Below are positions 1 to 8,765 of a DNA stretch of 16,832 nucleotides, piece after piece. A model generated the notes under the pieces. The model ran no database searches. It was not told the DNA's origin and saw only the letters and a program-made list of their open reading frames with translations. The first letter of the stretch is position 1; every line of letters begins with the position of its first letter. Position numbers and translations under genes: made by a program. The stretch covers positions 1 through 16,832 of the forward strand of contig QHOZ01000059.1 of NCBI GenBank assembly GCA_003219495.1, in the 5' to 3' direction. The stretch is from Verrucomicrobiota bacterium. Its GTDB lineage: Bacteria > Verrucomicrobiota > Verrucomicrobiae > Chthoniobacterales > UBA10450.

Positions 1-839
1 CATTTTTCGCTGCCGGGCATTTCCCGTTTTTCCGGCAACGTGTCGCTCGGGCGCGCGCCAGCCATGAATTGCACGATGTCTTCCCAAGCGTCGCGGCCTT
101 TCGCGTGTCCGAGTTTTTCCTGCAATACGGGCAGCACAGGTCCGTAAAATTGCTCGGCCTGCGCGACGCTCATCCGGTGAACTTTGAATCCGACGATGTA
201 AAGACCGGTGCGCGAGAAAACTTCGATCACACCGCCCGGACGAACGTTTGGGAACTTGAAATTGTCCGGCTTGATGAGCACGAGCGTTTTCTCAATCTTC
301 GCGCCGGCCGGAAACTTCACGCAATTATCGAGAATGCCGCCGTCGCTGTCGGAATATTCCGCCCAAAGTTTCAGGTCCCGCTCGATCGTCTTCGGATTGA
401 ATGCGGCCACAACGCCGGGCTCGAAGTAAGATACTTTACCCGAATCGTCAGTGATGTAATCGCCGAAAGTATCGCGGATCGTCTCGCCCGCAGTGGTCTC
501 ATGTCGAATATGACCCACTGTGTTACGCATTTTCTCAGCCGCGTCGGCTCCGCGGAAAACCAAACACAACACGCGCGCGCGCTGCCCTTGCCTTTCGCCG
601 GTAAAGTTTTTTCGCACGTAATCGCGGATCAATTCCTGGGTCGCCCGATGCGCGGGCTCGGTCTCGCTAACGATGGTGTTTGAATATTGGCGAATCAATT
701 CTTCGCTGGGGGCAAACATTCGCGCCGCAAAGAGGTCAAGACCGGTACGTGAGATCAGGCGCGAAATGATCCCGCCCGTGCGCGATTTGCGCATCGAATA
801 GGGCGTGATGAGCGCGTAAGCGAGTTGTTCGGTCTGCAT
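1..839 (-). CDS. ndk: Long, two-domain nucleoside diphosphate kinase-like protein (partial, 3' end outside window)
   Basis: The reading frame is open from ATG at 839 to the window edge, giving about 279 residues; the C-terminus is missing. NDK transfers the gamma-phosphate between nucleoside triphosphates and diphosphates in the cytoplasm. Two NDK-like starts are visible. The first is near residues 6-45 (YALITPYSMRKSRTGGIISR), and the second begins near residue 185 (LVLIKPDNFKFPNVRPGGVI) and is followed by a helix with AEQFYGPVLP. Ordinary NDK is about 140 residues, so this is an enlarged form with a divergent N-terminal copy. The catalytic-histidine and NxxHGSD region of the second copy lies beyond base 1, so activity cannot be judged. 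A GAGG lies about 8 bases before the ATG. It follows prmA on the same strand after roughly 74 bases. The family call is fairly sure; the kinase function is inferred. Confidence 0.8.
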   Translation of the reverse strand, partial: MQTEQLAYALITPYSMRKSRTGGIISRLISRTGLDLFAARMFAPSEELIRQYSNTIVSETEPAHRATQELIRDYVRKNFTGERQGQRARVLCLVFRGADAAEKMRNTVGHIRHETTAGETIRDTFGDYITDDSGKVSYFEPGVVAAFNPKTIERDLKLWAEYSDSDGGILDNCVKFPAGAKIEKTLVLIKPDNFKFPNVRPGGVIEVFSRTGLYIVGFKVHRMSVAQAEQFYGPVLPVLQEKLGHAKGRDAWEDIVQFMAGARPSDTLPEKREMPGSEK

Positions 840-913
840 GATCGTTCGCCTCGCGGCTTAAGATTTAAACCGCGTGGGGTGCAGAAAACCGTAGCCGCTA
901 AGGGTCGCCGAAC

Positions 914-1675
914 CTACCTGCGCCGCGCGAGCACCGCAACCCACTTTCCACGTCTGCGCGCCTCGACGATGTCGATCTTGTGACGACTGAGCGCGCGTCT
1001 CGCGTCGCGCTCCTGACTACGCAAAAACCCCGAGAGAATCAGCCAGCGCGATGCTCTCAACTTCGGAAGAATTTCAATCAGCAGCTCGCTAAAGAGATTC
1101 GCGGTAACGATGTCGATCTTGGCGGGGAATTTCCACTTACGAACGTCGCCGACGCGAAACTGAACGGCCCGAATCTTGTTCAGCCGCGCATTTTGCTTCG
1201 CGATCCGAATCGCGATTGGATCATTGTCGATTCCGACGACGCGTTGCGCGCCGAGAATCTTTGCCGCGAGCGCCAGAATTCCGCTGCCCGTTCCAAGATC
1301 GACAATCGACCAGCCGCGCTTCAATTCGCGAGAAACTTTTTCCAGCAATCGGAGCGACATGGTTGTCGTCGCGTGTTCGCCGGTTCCGAAAGCCGCGCCT
1401 GCCGGAATCGCTAACGATTTTCTGCCGACCGTGATCGGTTTCGTTTTGCGCTGAAGCGAGCGCTTTAACCAATCGCGCGGAAGTTTTTGGATTCGACCGC
1501 CGAAAAATTTCGCGATCTGCTCTACTTCCGCTCGCGATTTCGATGCGACTTCGATCCGGAACCGTTTTTGATTTGGCCGCTCAATAATCGTGAGGCGGTC
1601 GCCGGCGAGCGCGCCCAAACGCTCTTCGTTGTCGCTAAACCACCGCTGACTCGCCGATCTTCGCCACAAATACAT
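914..1675 (-). CDS. prmA: Ribosomal protein L11 methyltransferase
   Basis: PrmA is an S-adenosylmethionine-dependent enzyme that trimethylates amino groups of ribosomal protein L11. With the start at 1675 the protein is 253 residues and begins MYLWRRSAS, which is typical of short PrmA proteins. The PrmA hallmark PAGAAFGTGEHATTT is at about residues 91-105, SAM motif I (VDLGTGSGILAL) at about 125-136, an acidic ribose-binding strand (VVGIDNDP) follows, and the post-motif VTANLFSELL stands in place of the usual VANI. An in-frame ATG at 1732 would add 19 residues. It would also run into the divergent neighbouring gene that starts at 1716, and it has no ribosome-binding site, so I prefer 1675. 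Neither start has a strong Shine-Dalgarno. The neighbour downstream is the NDK-like gene. Confidence 0.9.
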   Translation of the reverse strand: MYLWRRSASQRWFSDNEERLGALAGDRLTIIERPNQKRFRIEVASKSRAEVEQIAKFFGGRIQKLPRDWLKRSLQRKTKPITVGRKSLAIPAGAAFGTGEHATTTMSLRLLEKVSRELKRGWSIVDLGTGSGILALAAKILGAQRVVGIDNDPIAIRIAKQNARLNKIRAVQFRVGDVRKWKFPAKIDIVTANLFSELLIEILPKLRASRWLILSGFLRSQERDARRALSRHKIDIVEARRRGKWVAVLARRR

Positions 1676-1715
1676 GCGTTGAGTTGCTGAATGGAATCCT
1701 GTTAGTCTCGCTTCC

Positions 1716-2669
1716 GTGAAGTTGCGCGGCATTCATCATATCACGGCAATCGCGAGCGATCCGCAGGCGAATGTTGATTTTTACATTGGCGTGCTCGGGC
1801 TGCGTTTCGCCAAACGGACCGTGAACTTCGACGATCCTTCGACCTATCACCTTTATTATGGCGACAAAACCGGTCGGCCCGGAACTGCGATCACTTTTTT
1901 TGCGTGGCCGGGTGCGCGCCGCGGCACGCGCGGGGTCGGGCAAGTCGTTGCCACAAGTTTCGCGATTCCAAAAGACTCACTCGACTTTTGGAAAGCGCGT
2001 TTGGACGAGCATCATGCTTTCAGCGAATCGATTCCCGCGCGTTTTGGAGCTGACGCAATTCGCGTTGTCGATCCTGACGGTTTACTCGTGGAGCTGATCG
2101 AGTCGGCCGAACTCGACGATGTCGATCTTAAATACGAAAGCGAAGTCCCGAAGAAGTTCGCGATCCACGGATTTCACGCGCCGACGTTAGAAGCGCGGAA
2201 GATTGAATCGACCGAGCGGGTTTTGAAGACGCTCGGGTTCGAGCTCGTGGAGGAAAATGATTCGCGCCGGCGATTTTCAGTGAATTCAAAGCTCGCCAGC
2301 GGGCAGCTCGATTTGATTGAGAGAGCGGACGGCGCGTTCGGTGTGAATTCCGCCGGCACGGTGCATCACATCGCGTTTCGCTGCGCCGATGACGCGGAGC
2401 AATTGCATTGGCGCGAGCAAATCATCGGGCTCGGCCTTCATGTGACGCCGGTCATCGATCGTTTTTATTTTCACTCGATCTACTTCCGCGAGCCGGGCGG
2501 AATTTTGTTCGAAATCGCGACCGATGGTCCCGGATTTACCGTGGACGAGCCGGCGAGCCATTTGGGCGATACGTTAAGACTGCCGCCGCAATACGAGCAG
2601 CATCGGGCCGAGATCGAGCACGCGCTGCCGCCGATCTTGCTCGGGCCGAAAACGAAAAACGTGGGTTAA
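1716..2669 (+). CDS. VOC-superfamily ring-cleaving dioxygenase-like protein (MhqO/LinE type)
   Basis: The 317-residue protein has two vicinal-oxygen-chelate (glyoxalase/bleomycin-resistance fold) halves. The first opens with GIHHITAIASDP at residues 5-16 and ends around VVDPDGLLVELIE. The second opens around residue 150 (IHGFHAPTLEA), carries TVHHIAFRCAD and ends in the FREPGGILFEIATDGPGF signature. The histidines of HHIT and HHIA and the glutamate of LFEIATD are the expected metal ligands. Relatives such as Bacillus MhqO cleave hydroquinone-type rings or detoxify quinones; the substrate here is unknown. The start is a GTG at 1716. No other start is possible without losing the first metal-ligand histidine, and there is no clear Shine-Dalgarno. 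It is divergent from prmA and lies 48 bases before the DAHP synthase gene. Confidence 0.82.
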   Translation: MKLRGIHHITAIASDPQANVDFYIGVLGLRFAKRTVNFDDPSTYHLYYGDKTGRPGTAITFFAWPGARRGTRGVGQVVATSFAIPKDSLDFWKARLDEHHAFSESIPARFGADAIRVVDPDGLLVELIESAELDDVDLKYESEVPKKFAIHGFHAPTLEARKIESTERVLKTLGFELVEENDSRRRFSVNSKLASGQLDLIERADGAFGVNSAGTVHHIAFRCADDAEQLHWREQIIGLGLHVTPVIDRFYFHSIYFREPGGILFEIATDGPGFTVDEPASHLGDTLRLPPQYEQHRAEIEHALPPILLGPKTKNVG

Positions 2670-2683
2670 ATTTGACCAGGGGC

Positions 2684-2689
2684 TATAAT
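2684..2689 (+). promoter_or_regulatory. Candidate -10 box upstream of DAHP synthase
   Basis: A perfect TATAAT stands 28 bases before the aroF ATG, in the 48-base gap after the dioxygenase gene. The hexamer 17 bases upstream (GTGGGT) is a poor -35 match, so this is only a candidate sigma-70 promoter. It would let the gene be expressed separately from its upstream neighbour. Confidence 0.35.
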
Positions 2690-2717
2690 TTCCGGTAAGT
2701 AATCGCCTTTTCATCTC

Positions 2718-3740
2718 ATGCTGATCGTAATGACAGCCCACGCGGGCAAAGCCGAAGTCGACAACGTCGTGCGCGTTGTCGAGGCGCTCGGTTTTCGCGC
2801 GCACGTTATGCCCGGCGCGACGCGCACCGCGATCGGCGTGACCGGCAATCAGGGCGCGGTCGATCTCTCGCACTTCGAAAATCTTCCCGGCGTCGCGGAA
2901 GCGATCCGCGTCACCAAGCCTTACAAATTAATTTCGCTCGATCTCAAAACCGACCGCACGGTTGTCGATCTTGGCGACGGCGCGCGATTTGGCGACGGCT
3001 CGCTCGCGATCATTGCCGGGCCGTGCGCGATCGAAAACAGCAAGCAGGCGTTCGCGATCGCGGACGTCGTGCAACGCAGCGGCGCAAAATTTCTCCGCGG
3101 CGGCGCATTCAAGCCGCGCACTTCGCCTTATGCATTTTCGGGACTTGGCGAAGCGGGATTGAAAATTCTCGCCGACATTCGCAAAGAATTCGGTCTGAAA
3201 ATTGTGAGCGAAGCGCTCGACGAAACAAATGTCGATCTTGTCGAGAAGTACGCGGACATGATTCAGATCGGCGCGCGCAACATGCAGAACTTTACGCTGC
3301 TGCGGCGCGTCGGCCGTTCGAAAATGCCGGTCCTGTTGAAACGCGGAATGGCGGCGACGTTGGAAGAATGGATGCTCGCCGCCGAATACATCATGGCCGA
3401 AGGCAATTACAACATCGTCCTTTGTGAGCGCGGCGTGCGCACATTTGCGCAGCACACGCGAAACACCCTCGATCTCGCAGCGGTCCCGGCGGTCCGAAAA
3501 ATTTCTCACCTGCCGGTGATTGTCGATGCTGCGCACGGCACCGGCCGGAGTTACATGGTCACGCCGCTCGCGCGCGCGGGCGTTGCCGTCGGCGCCGACG
3601 GATTAATGATCGAAGTTCACGGGCGCCCCGAAGAAGCGCTTTCCGACGGCGCGCAGTGCTTGATGTTCGACGAGTACGAACAAATGGTGCGTGAAGTTCG
3701 GCAGATTCACGACGTGATCTCGCGCAACGGCGCGGCTTAA
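2718..3740 (+). CDS. aroF: 3-deoxy-7-phosphoheptulonate (DAHP) synthase, type I-beta
   Basis: This enzyme condenses phosphoenolpyruvate with erythrose 4-phosphate, the first step of the shikimate pathway to aromatic amino acids. The 340-residue protein has an N-terminal ferredoxin-like regulatory domain (residues 1-70, [21 protein letters not shown]), as in Thermotoga-type enzymes that are feedback-inhibited through this domain. The TIM-barrel catalytic domain follows, with IIAGPCAIE (Cys103 metal ligand), [47 protein letters not shown] and [15 protein letters not shown]. All the expected catalytic blocks are present. The start ATG at 2718 begins exactly at the family N-terminus. The gene converges on trpG, and the two stop codons share the palindrome TTAA at 3737-3740. 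Confidence 0.95.
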   Translation: MLIVMTAHAGKAEVDNVVRVVEALGFRAHVMPGATRTAIGVTGNQGAVDLSHFENLPGVAEAIRVTKPYKLISLDLKTDRTVVDLGDGARFGDGSLAIIAGPCAIENSKQAFAIADVVQRSGAKFLRGGAFKPRTSPYAFSGLGEAGLKILADIRKEFGLKIVSEALDETNVDLVEKYADMIQIGARNMQNFTLLRRVGRSKMPVLLKRGMAATLEEWMLAAEYIMAEGNYNIVLCERGVRTFAQHTRNTLDLAAVPAVRKISHLPVIVDAAHGTGRSYMVTPLARAGVAVGADGLMIEVHGRPEEALSDGAQCLMFDEYEQMVREVRQIHDVISRNGAA

Positions 3741-4306
3741 GTTCGCAAAAAATTCGCGAGCAGCTTGCGGCCTTCAGTCGTGAGAATCGATTCCGGATGA
3801 AATTGCACGCCGTGAATCGGAAATTGTCGATGTTGCAAACCCATGATCTCACCGGCGTCGGTCGCGGCCGTGACTTCGAGCGAATCGGGGAACGACTCGC
3901 GTTTGACGATCAAGGAATGATAACGCGTCGCCTCGAGCGGTTCGGCCAATTCTTTGAACACGCCGCGATGTTGATGATGAATTTGCGACGTCTTGCCATG
4001 CATCAGTTTGTCCGCGCGCACAACTTCCCCGCCGAAAACCTGTGCGATGCATTGATGGCCGAGACAAACGCCAAGGATCGGAGTCGATCGGCCCAGCTCG
4101 CGAATTAAGTCCGAGCTGATTCCCGCATTTTCCGGGCGACCCGGACCGGGCGAAATGCAAATGCGATCGGGCTTTAGACTTTTGACCTCGTCGATCGAGA
4201 TTTTGTCGTTTCGCTTCACGACAAGATCGACATCGTTCATCTCGCCGAAAAGCTGGACGAGATTGTAGGTGAACGAATCGTAATTATCGATGACGAGCAG
4301 TTTCAT
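3737..4306 (-). CDS. trpG: Anthranilate/aminodeoxychorismate synthase glutamine amidotransferase subunit
   Basis: This is a class I glutamine amidotransferase that supplies ammonia to TrpE for anthranilate synthesis, and in many bacteria also to PabB for folate. It has 189 residues, the normal family length. Visible motifs are NYDSFTYNL at residues 8-16, the oxyanion loop [11 protein letters not shown] at 52-62, the nucleophile Cys81 in GVCLGHQC, the HGKTS loop at 103-107, and the His170/Glu172 dyad in GVQFHPES. It starts 15 bases after the trpE stop on the same strand, so the two form an operon. Because its partner trpE is broken here, TrpG may survive for a PabA role; that is speculation, since no pabB is visible. 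Confidence 0.94.
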   Translation of the reverse strand: MKLLVIDNYDSFTYNLVQLFGEMNDVDLVVKRNDKISIDEVKSLKPDRICISPGPGRPENAGISSDLIRELGRSTPILGVCLGHQCIAQVFGGEVVRADKLMHGKTSQIHHQHRGVFKELAEPLEATRYHSLIVKRESFPDSLEVTAATDAGEIMGLQHRQFPIHGVQFHPESILTTEGRKLLANFLRT

Positions 4307-4321
4307 TCCAAATTCTTGCTC

Positions 4322-5691
4322 TTACTCTTTCATCGCGCGCGCGATCGCAGCCAGCATCGCTTTCGATTTATTGACGCATTCGTCGAATTCCCGCGCCGGA
4401 TCCGAATCGGCCACAATTCCCGCGCCCGTTTGGAAATAAGCTTTGCCGTTTTTCAAAACGATTGAGCGAATCGCGATGCAACTGTCATGCGATCCATCGA
4501 ATCCAAAATAGCCGACGATCCCAGCGTAAAATCCGCGTCGCGCTTTTTCGAGGTCCGCGATGATTTGCATCGCGCGAATCTTCGGCGCGCCGGAAACCGT
4601 TCCCGCGGGAAACGTGGCCCGCATGACGTCGAATGCGTTCTTGGATGTGCGAGACGATGTGCATCACGTGGCTGTAACGCTCGATCACCATTTGCTCCGT
4701 CACGCGTACGCTGCCGAATTCGGCGACGCGGCCGAGATCGTTGCGGCCGAGATCGATTAACATTACGTGCTCGGCGCGCTCTTTTGGATCGACAATCAAC
4801 TCGCGCGCGAGCCGGTCATCATCGGCTGAATCTTTTCCGCGCGGATAAGTGCCGGCGATCGGCCGCAATTCCGCGACGCGATCGCGCACGCGCAAATGAA
4901 CTTCCGGGGAACTGCCGAGGACGGCGAAGTCCGGATCGAACCGCAGGCAAAACATGTACGGCGAGGGATTCCCGAAACGCAGCGCGCGATAAAGATCGAG
5001 CGGCGCGCCGGAAAAATCTGTTTCGAATCGTTGCGACAGCACAACCTGAAAAATATCGCCGGCGGCGATCAGCTCTTTCGCCTTCACGACCATCGCTTCG
5101 AAATCCTCGCGCGCGGTATTGCTCGTGGGCGAAGGAAGTTTCGAGGCCGGCTTTGCATCAATCGGCGCGAGAGCGCGCTGCTGGCTGAGCTTCGCCATCG
5201 TTTTCTTCAGCTTCGCTTCTGCTTCATCGTAGGCTTGGTCCGCGGAAATTGCAGCATGCGCGGGATCATGAAAATCATTTCCGGAATTTTCAGATCATCG
5301 TGCGGATGAATTGGAACAGTTGGTTCGAAGAATCGAACCACGTCGTATCCGATGTAGCCGACCGCGCCGCCGACAAAATGAGGAACGTCCCGCGGCGGGA
5401 CGAATTTAAAACGCTCGAGCGTTTGTTGAAGGTGCGTCAGTGGATCGCCTTCGCACTCGGCACTGTTGAAAACAACGAGCGGATCGAATCCGATGAACGA
5501 GAAGCGACCCAGCTCTTCGTTGCGCTCGGCGGATTCAAAAAGAAAACATGGTTGGCCGTTGTCGATCTTCGCGAACGCCGAGACCGGCGTCTCCACATCG
5601 GCAACAAGATCGACAATCAGCGGGACAAGGTTGCCGCGTTTCGCGAGTTCGCGGAACTCGTCGCGCGAGGGAGCAATATCGAAGAAAGACA

Positions 5692-5692
<1 letters not shown>
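4322..5692 (-). pseudogene. trpE: Anthranilate synthase component I, interrupted by two frame-shifting internal losses
   Basis: TrpE makes anthranilate from chorismate with TrpG. The coding sequence lies in three pieces. The first (5692 to about 5262) carries the N-terminal domain: PSRDEFRELAKRGNLVPL, ETPVSAF, and ends IPEMIFMI. The second (about 5261 to 4641) is in another frame and holds DQAYDEAEAKL, GDIFQVVLSQRF, NPSPYMF, SSPEV, RPIAGTYPRG, DLGRNDLGRV and SHVMHIVSH. The third (about 4639 to 4322) returns to the first frame with NAFDVMRATFPAGTVSGAPK and GAGIVADSDP. At each junction conserved sequence stops and resumes without the residues normally between, so short stretches are missing rather than single bases. 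The total span (1371 nt) is a multiple of three. No residue decay is seen outside the junctions. It is either a young pseudogene or an assembly error. The ATG at 5692 is forced because tRNA-Gly lies immediately upstream. Confidence 0.85.
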
Positions 5693-5766
<74 letters not shown>

Positions 5767-5780
5767 ATCTAAAGCGGGTA

Positions 5781-5811
5781 GAAATAATGTGCGGCTCGCA
5801 CCGATTCGCAA
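5781..5811 (-). promoter_or_regulatory. Candidate promoter for tRNA-Gly/trpEG
   Basis: On the minus strand TTGCGA (5811-5806) is followed after 18 bases by TTATTT (5787-5782), or after 19 bases by TATTTC. The -10 element sits about 15-20 bases before the mature tRNA 5' end. Spacing and position suit a sigma-70 promoter, but the matches are imperfect. No other part of the 110-base divergent gap (5767-5876) gave a convincing promoter for the malate synthase gene. Confidence 0.3.
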
Positions 5812-5876
5812 GGTTTTAAATCGTTATCGCTTGTCTGTGCGGCCGAAGGCTTTGCGAGTTGCGATTTAAATATTGG

Positions 5877-7475
5877 ATGCAATCGACTCTGCCGGCCGGA
5901 TTGCAAATCACGGCCGAGACTACACCTCAGTTCGCGGAAATCCTTACGCCCGACGCGCTCGCGTTTGTCGCGAAGCTCGAGCGGGAGTTCCGCGCGCGGC
6001 GGGATGAAGCGTTGTGCGCGCGGCAAGATCGACAACTACGCTTCGACGTGGGCGAGACGCCGGATTTTCTTTCGGCGACAGAAAAAATTCGCGAGGGCGA
6101 CTGGCGCTGCGCGGAGATCCCGAACGATTTACGCGACCGTCGCGTTGAGATCACCGGCCCGACCGATCGCAAAATGGTGATCAACGCGCTGAATTCCGGC
6201 GCGAAAATGTTCATGGCGGATTTCGAGGACGCGAATTCTCCGACGTGGCGAAACATGGTCGAAGGGCAAATCAATCTGCGCGACGCGATCCGCCGAACGA
6301 TCGCGTTCCGCAGTCCGGAGGGCAAAGATTATAGGCTCAATGAGGAAACGGCCGTGTTACTTGTCCGCCCGCGCGGCTGGCATCTGGATGAGAAGCACGT
6401 GCTCGTCGATGGAAAAGCGATGACGGGCGCGTTGTTCGATTTCGGCCTTTATTTTTTTCACAATGCCCGCGAGCTGCTCAACCGTGGCAGCGGTCCGTAT
6501 TTTTATCTCCCGAAAATGGAGAGCCATGTCGAAGTGCGCATTTGGAACGACGTTTTCAATCTCGCGCAGGACGAACTGAAAATTCCGCGCGGGACAATTC
6601 GCGCAACGGTATTGATCGAAACAATTCCGGCGGCGTTCGAGATGGACGAAATTCTCTACGAATTACGCGAGCATTCAGCTGGGTTGAACTGCGGACGCTG
6701 GGACTACATTTTCTCTTGCATCAAAAAATTCCGCGCGAAAAAGGATTTCATTTTGGCGGATCGCGCGCTCCTGACAATGACGACGCACTTCATGCATTCG
6801 TATTCGTTGCTCTGCATCAAGACCTGTCACCGGCGTAACATTTTCGCGATGGGCGGAATGGCGGCGCAAATTCCAGTGAAGAACGATCCGAAGGCGAATG
6901 AGGAAGCATTCGCGAAAGTGCGCGCGGATAAGGAGCGTGAGGCGGGCGACGGTCACGATGGGACCTGGGTTGCGCATCCGGGAATGGTCCAGCTCGCGAC
7001 CGACGCGTTTAACGCGCGAATGAAGACGCCGAACCAGATCGATCGCAAACGCGACGATGTCGATGTTAGCGCGAGCGATCTGCTGGATTTCGGACCGCAC
7101 GGGCCGATCACGGAAGCCGGTCTTCGGCAAAACGTTTCGGTCGGCGTGCAATATCTCGAAGCGTGGCTGCGCGGGCATGGCGCGGTGCCGTTGTTTAATT
7201 TAATGGAGGACTCGGCGACCGCGGAAATTTCACGCGCGCAGGTTTGGCATTGGATCCGGCACCGCGACGGAAAACTTGATGACGGCAGGAAAGTTACGAA
7301 GCAACTCTTCGGCGAAGTTTTACAGGAAGAACTCGCGAAAATTTCTAAGCAGATTGGAAAATCAGCCTACGACAAGCGCAAATTCAGCGTCGCGCACGAA
7401 CTCTTTGGAAAAATCACGACCGACGACGCATTCGCAGAATTCCTGACGTTGCCGGCGTACGAATATTTGGAGTGA
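5877..7475 (+). CDS. aceB: Malate synthase A
   Basis: Malate synthase condenses glyoxylate with acetyl-CoA to malate, the second step of the glyoxylate shunt. From ATG 5877 the protein is 532 residues, close to the length of E. coli AceB (533), and matches that family throughout. Visible blocks are [20 protein letters not shown] (89-108), [22 protein letters not shown] with the glyoxylate-binding arginine at about 166, [36 protein letters not shown] with the metal-binding glutamate region, [40 protein letters not shown] and [12 protein letters not shown] containing the catalytic aspartate. An in-frame TTG at 5859 would add six residues with no support. There is no obvious ribosome-binding site. 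Isocitrate lyase follows 54 bases downstream, so the pair forms an aceBA unit. Confidence 0.95.
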   Translation: MQSTLPAGLQITAETTPQFAEILTPDALAFVAKLEREFRARRDEALCARQDRQLRFDVGETPDFLSATEKIREGDWRCAEIPNDLRDRRVEITGPTDRKMVINALNSGAKMFMADFEDANSPTWRNMVEGQINLRDAIRRTIAFRSPEGKDYRLNEETAVLLVRPRGWHLDEKHVLVDGKAMTGALFDFGLYFFHNARELLNRGSGPYFYLPKMESHVEVRIWNDVFNLAQDELKIPRGTIRATVLIETIPAAFEMDEILYELREHSAGLNCGRWDYIFSCIKKFRAKKDFILADRALLTMTTHFMHSYSLLCIKTCHRRNIFAMGGMAAQIPVKNDPKANEEAFAKVRADKEREAGDGHDGTWVAHPGMVQLATDAFNARMKTPNQIDRKRDDVDVSASDLLDFGPHGPITEAGLRQNVSVGVQYLEAWLRGHGAVPLFNLMEDSATAEISRAQVWHWIRHRDGKLDDGRKVTKQLFGEVLQEELAKISKQIGKSAYDKRKFSVAHELFGKITTDDAFAEFLTLPAYEYLE

Positions 7476-7503
7476 GACATGAAAGGGCAGAAGAACGGGA
7501 CGA

Positions 7504-7524
7504 AGTCAGATGTCAGAAGTCAGA
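7504..7524 (+). repeat. Three tandem 7-mers (WGTCAGA) in the aceB-aceA gap
   Basis: The units AGTCAGA, TGTCAGA and AGTCAGA lie head to tail directly before the aceA start, followed by a partial GATCA. They fall in the 54-base spacer between aceB and aceA, which supports this spacer being non-coding. No function is apparent. Confidence 0.55.
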
Positions 7525-7529
7525 GATCA

Positions 7530-8742
7530 ATGAAGAACGGCGTCCGGCAACAATCGTTTCAGCAAAAACGTTTTGCGGGAATTGAGAGGCCGTACTCGCG
7601 CGAAGATGTCGATCGTCTGCGCGGCACGGTGGAGATCGAGCACACGCTTGCGCGTCGCGGTGCGGAAAAATTGTGGGAAACAAGTGCGCGCGGGCTTGAA
7701 AGCGATTTATCTGAGCGGCTGGCAGGTTGCAGCGGACGCGAATCTTGCCGCCGAAATGTATCCCGACCAAAGTTTGTATCCCGCGAACAGCGTCCCGGCC
7801 GTTATTCGGCGAATCAACAACGCGCTTTTGCGCGCGGACCAAATCGATCATGCCGACGGTAAGAGCGATGTTGAATGGCTAGTACCCATCGTTGCGGATG
7901 CGGAAGCCGGTTTTGGCGGGCCTCTGAATGTTTTCGAGTTAATCAAAGCGATGATCGAGGCCGGCGCGGCCGGTGTGCACCTCGAAGATCAACTCGCGAG
8001 CGAGAAAAAATGCGGCCACATGGGCGGCAAGGTATTAGTGCCGACGCGACACGCCATTCGAAATTTAATTGCCGCACGTTTGGCGGCCGACGTTTCAAAT
8101 GTTCCGACGCTCATCATTGCGCGGACAGACGCGAACGGCGCAAAACTGCTCACGAGCGACATCGATGAGCGCGATCACGAATTTCTGATTGGTGATCGCA
8201 CCCCTGAAGGATTTTTCTGTGTGCGCCACGGTTTGGATCAGGCGATTTCGCGGGCGATCAGTTATGCGCCGTATGCGGATTTGATTTGGTGCGAGACGAG
8301 CACTCCCGATTTAAAGGACGCGAAACGCTTTGCGGAAGCAGTACGCGCGAAGTTCCCAAAGAAGCTGCTCGCCTACAACTGCTCGCCCTCGTTTAACTGG
8401 AAGCAGAAGCTCGACCGCGCAACGATCGCGAAATTCCAGCGCGAGCTCGCAGCGATGGGTTACAAATTCCAATTCGTCACGCTGGCCGGATTTCACACGC
8501 TCAATTACTCGATGTTCAAACTGGCCCACGGTTACCGCGATCGCGGCATGGTGGCATATTCCGAATTACAAGAAGCTGAATTCGCTGCCGCGGCCGACGG
8601 TTATACCGCGACCAAACACCAGCACGAAGTCGGCACTGGCTATTTCGACGCAGTGGCACAGGTGATTTCCGGCGGAGATTGCTCGACTGCGGCCCTTTGC
8701 GGCTCGACCGAAGAAGAGCAATTCGCCAAAACTTTGCGCTAG
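7530..8742 (+). pseudogene. aceA: Isocitrate lyase with one frame-shifting internal loss near the N-terminus
   Basis: Isocitrate lyase splits isocitrate to succinate and glyoxylate, the first step of the glyoxylate shunt. The N-terminal piece (7530 to about 7679) reads [40 protein letters not shown]. The rest (about 7681 to 8742) continues one frame away with [35 protein letters not shown], the catalytic-cysteine motif [29 protein letters not shown] and a complete C-terminus. Between KLWE and QVRAG the family normally has about 20 residues, including the LGALTGxQA block; these are absent. The size of the gap, not one base, argues for a deletion of about 60 nt rather than a point indel. ATG 7530 matches the family start. 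An ATG at 7479 has a GGAG upstream but would translate the heptamer repeat. It is either decayed or mis-assembled. Confidence 0.85.
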
Positions 8743-8765
8743 GACCTGTTCTGAGACAAAACTGC

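Noticed and set aside
69..683. Open plus-strand frame of 204 codons
   Set aside because: It is the exact antisense of the NDK-like gene, lies in the codon-aligned complementary frame and has no recognisable protein features.
1676..1732. Longer prmA start at 1732
   Set aside because: It overlaps the divergent gene starting at 1716, lacks a ribosome-binding site and adds residues not typical of the family.
960..3250. Recurring GTCGATCTT / AAGATCGAC strings
   Set aside because: They lie in coding sequence on both strands and match frequent Val-Asp-Leu or Lys-Ile-Asp codons of this genome, not a dispersed repeat or site with fixed spacing.
4487..5188. Open plus-strand frame of 233 codons
   Set aside because: It is the antisense shadow of trpE. 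The product is extremely arginine-rich, as expected from complementing GCG/CGC-rich codons.
7479..7529. Earlier aceA start at 7479 despite a GGAG upstream
   Set aside because: The added residues come from tandem heptamers and do not resemble isocitrate lyase; ATG 7530 matches the family N-terminus. It remains possible that 7479 is used.
7674..7686. Programmed ribosomal frameshifting in aceA (GGGAAAC at 7675-7681 looks slippery)
   Set aside because: The heptamer is in the wrong phase, the change needed is +1, not -1, and a shift would not restore the roughly 20 conserved residues that are missing. The same missing-residue argument applies to both trpE junctions.
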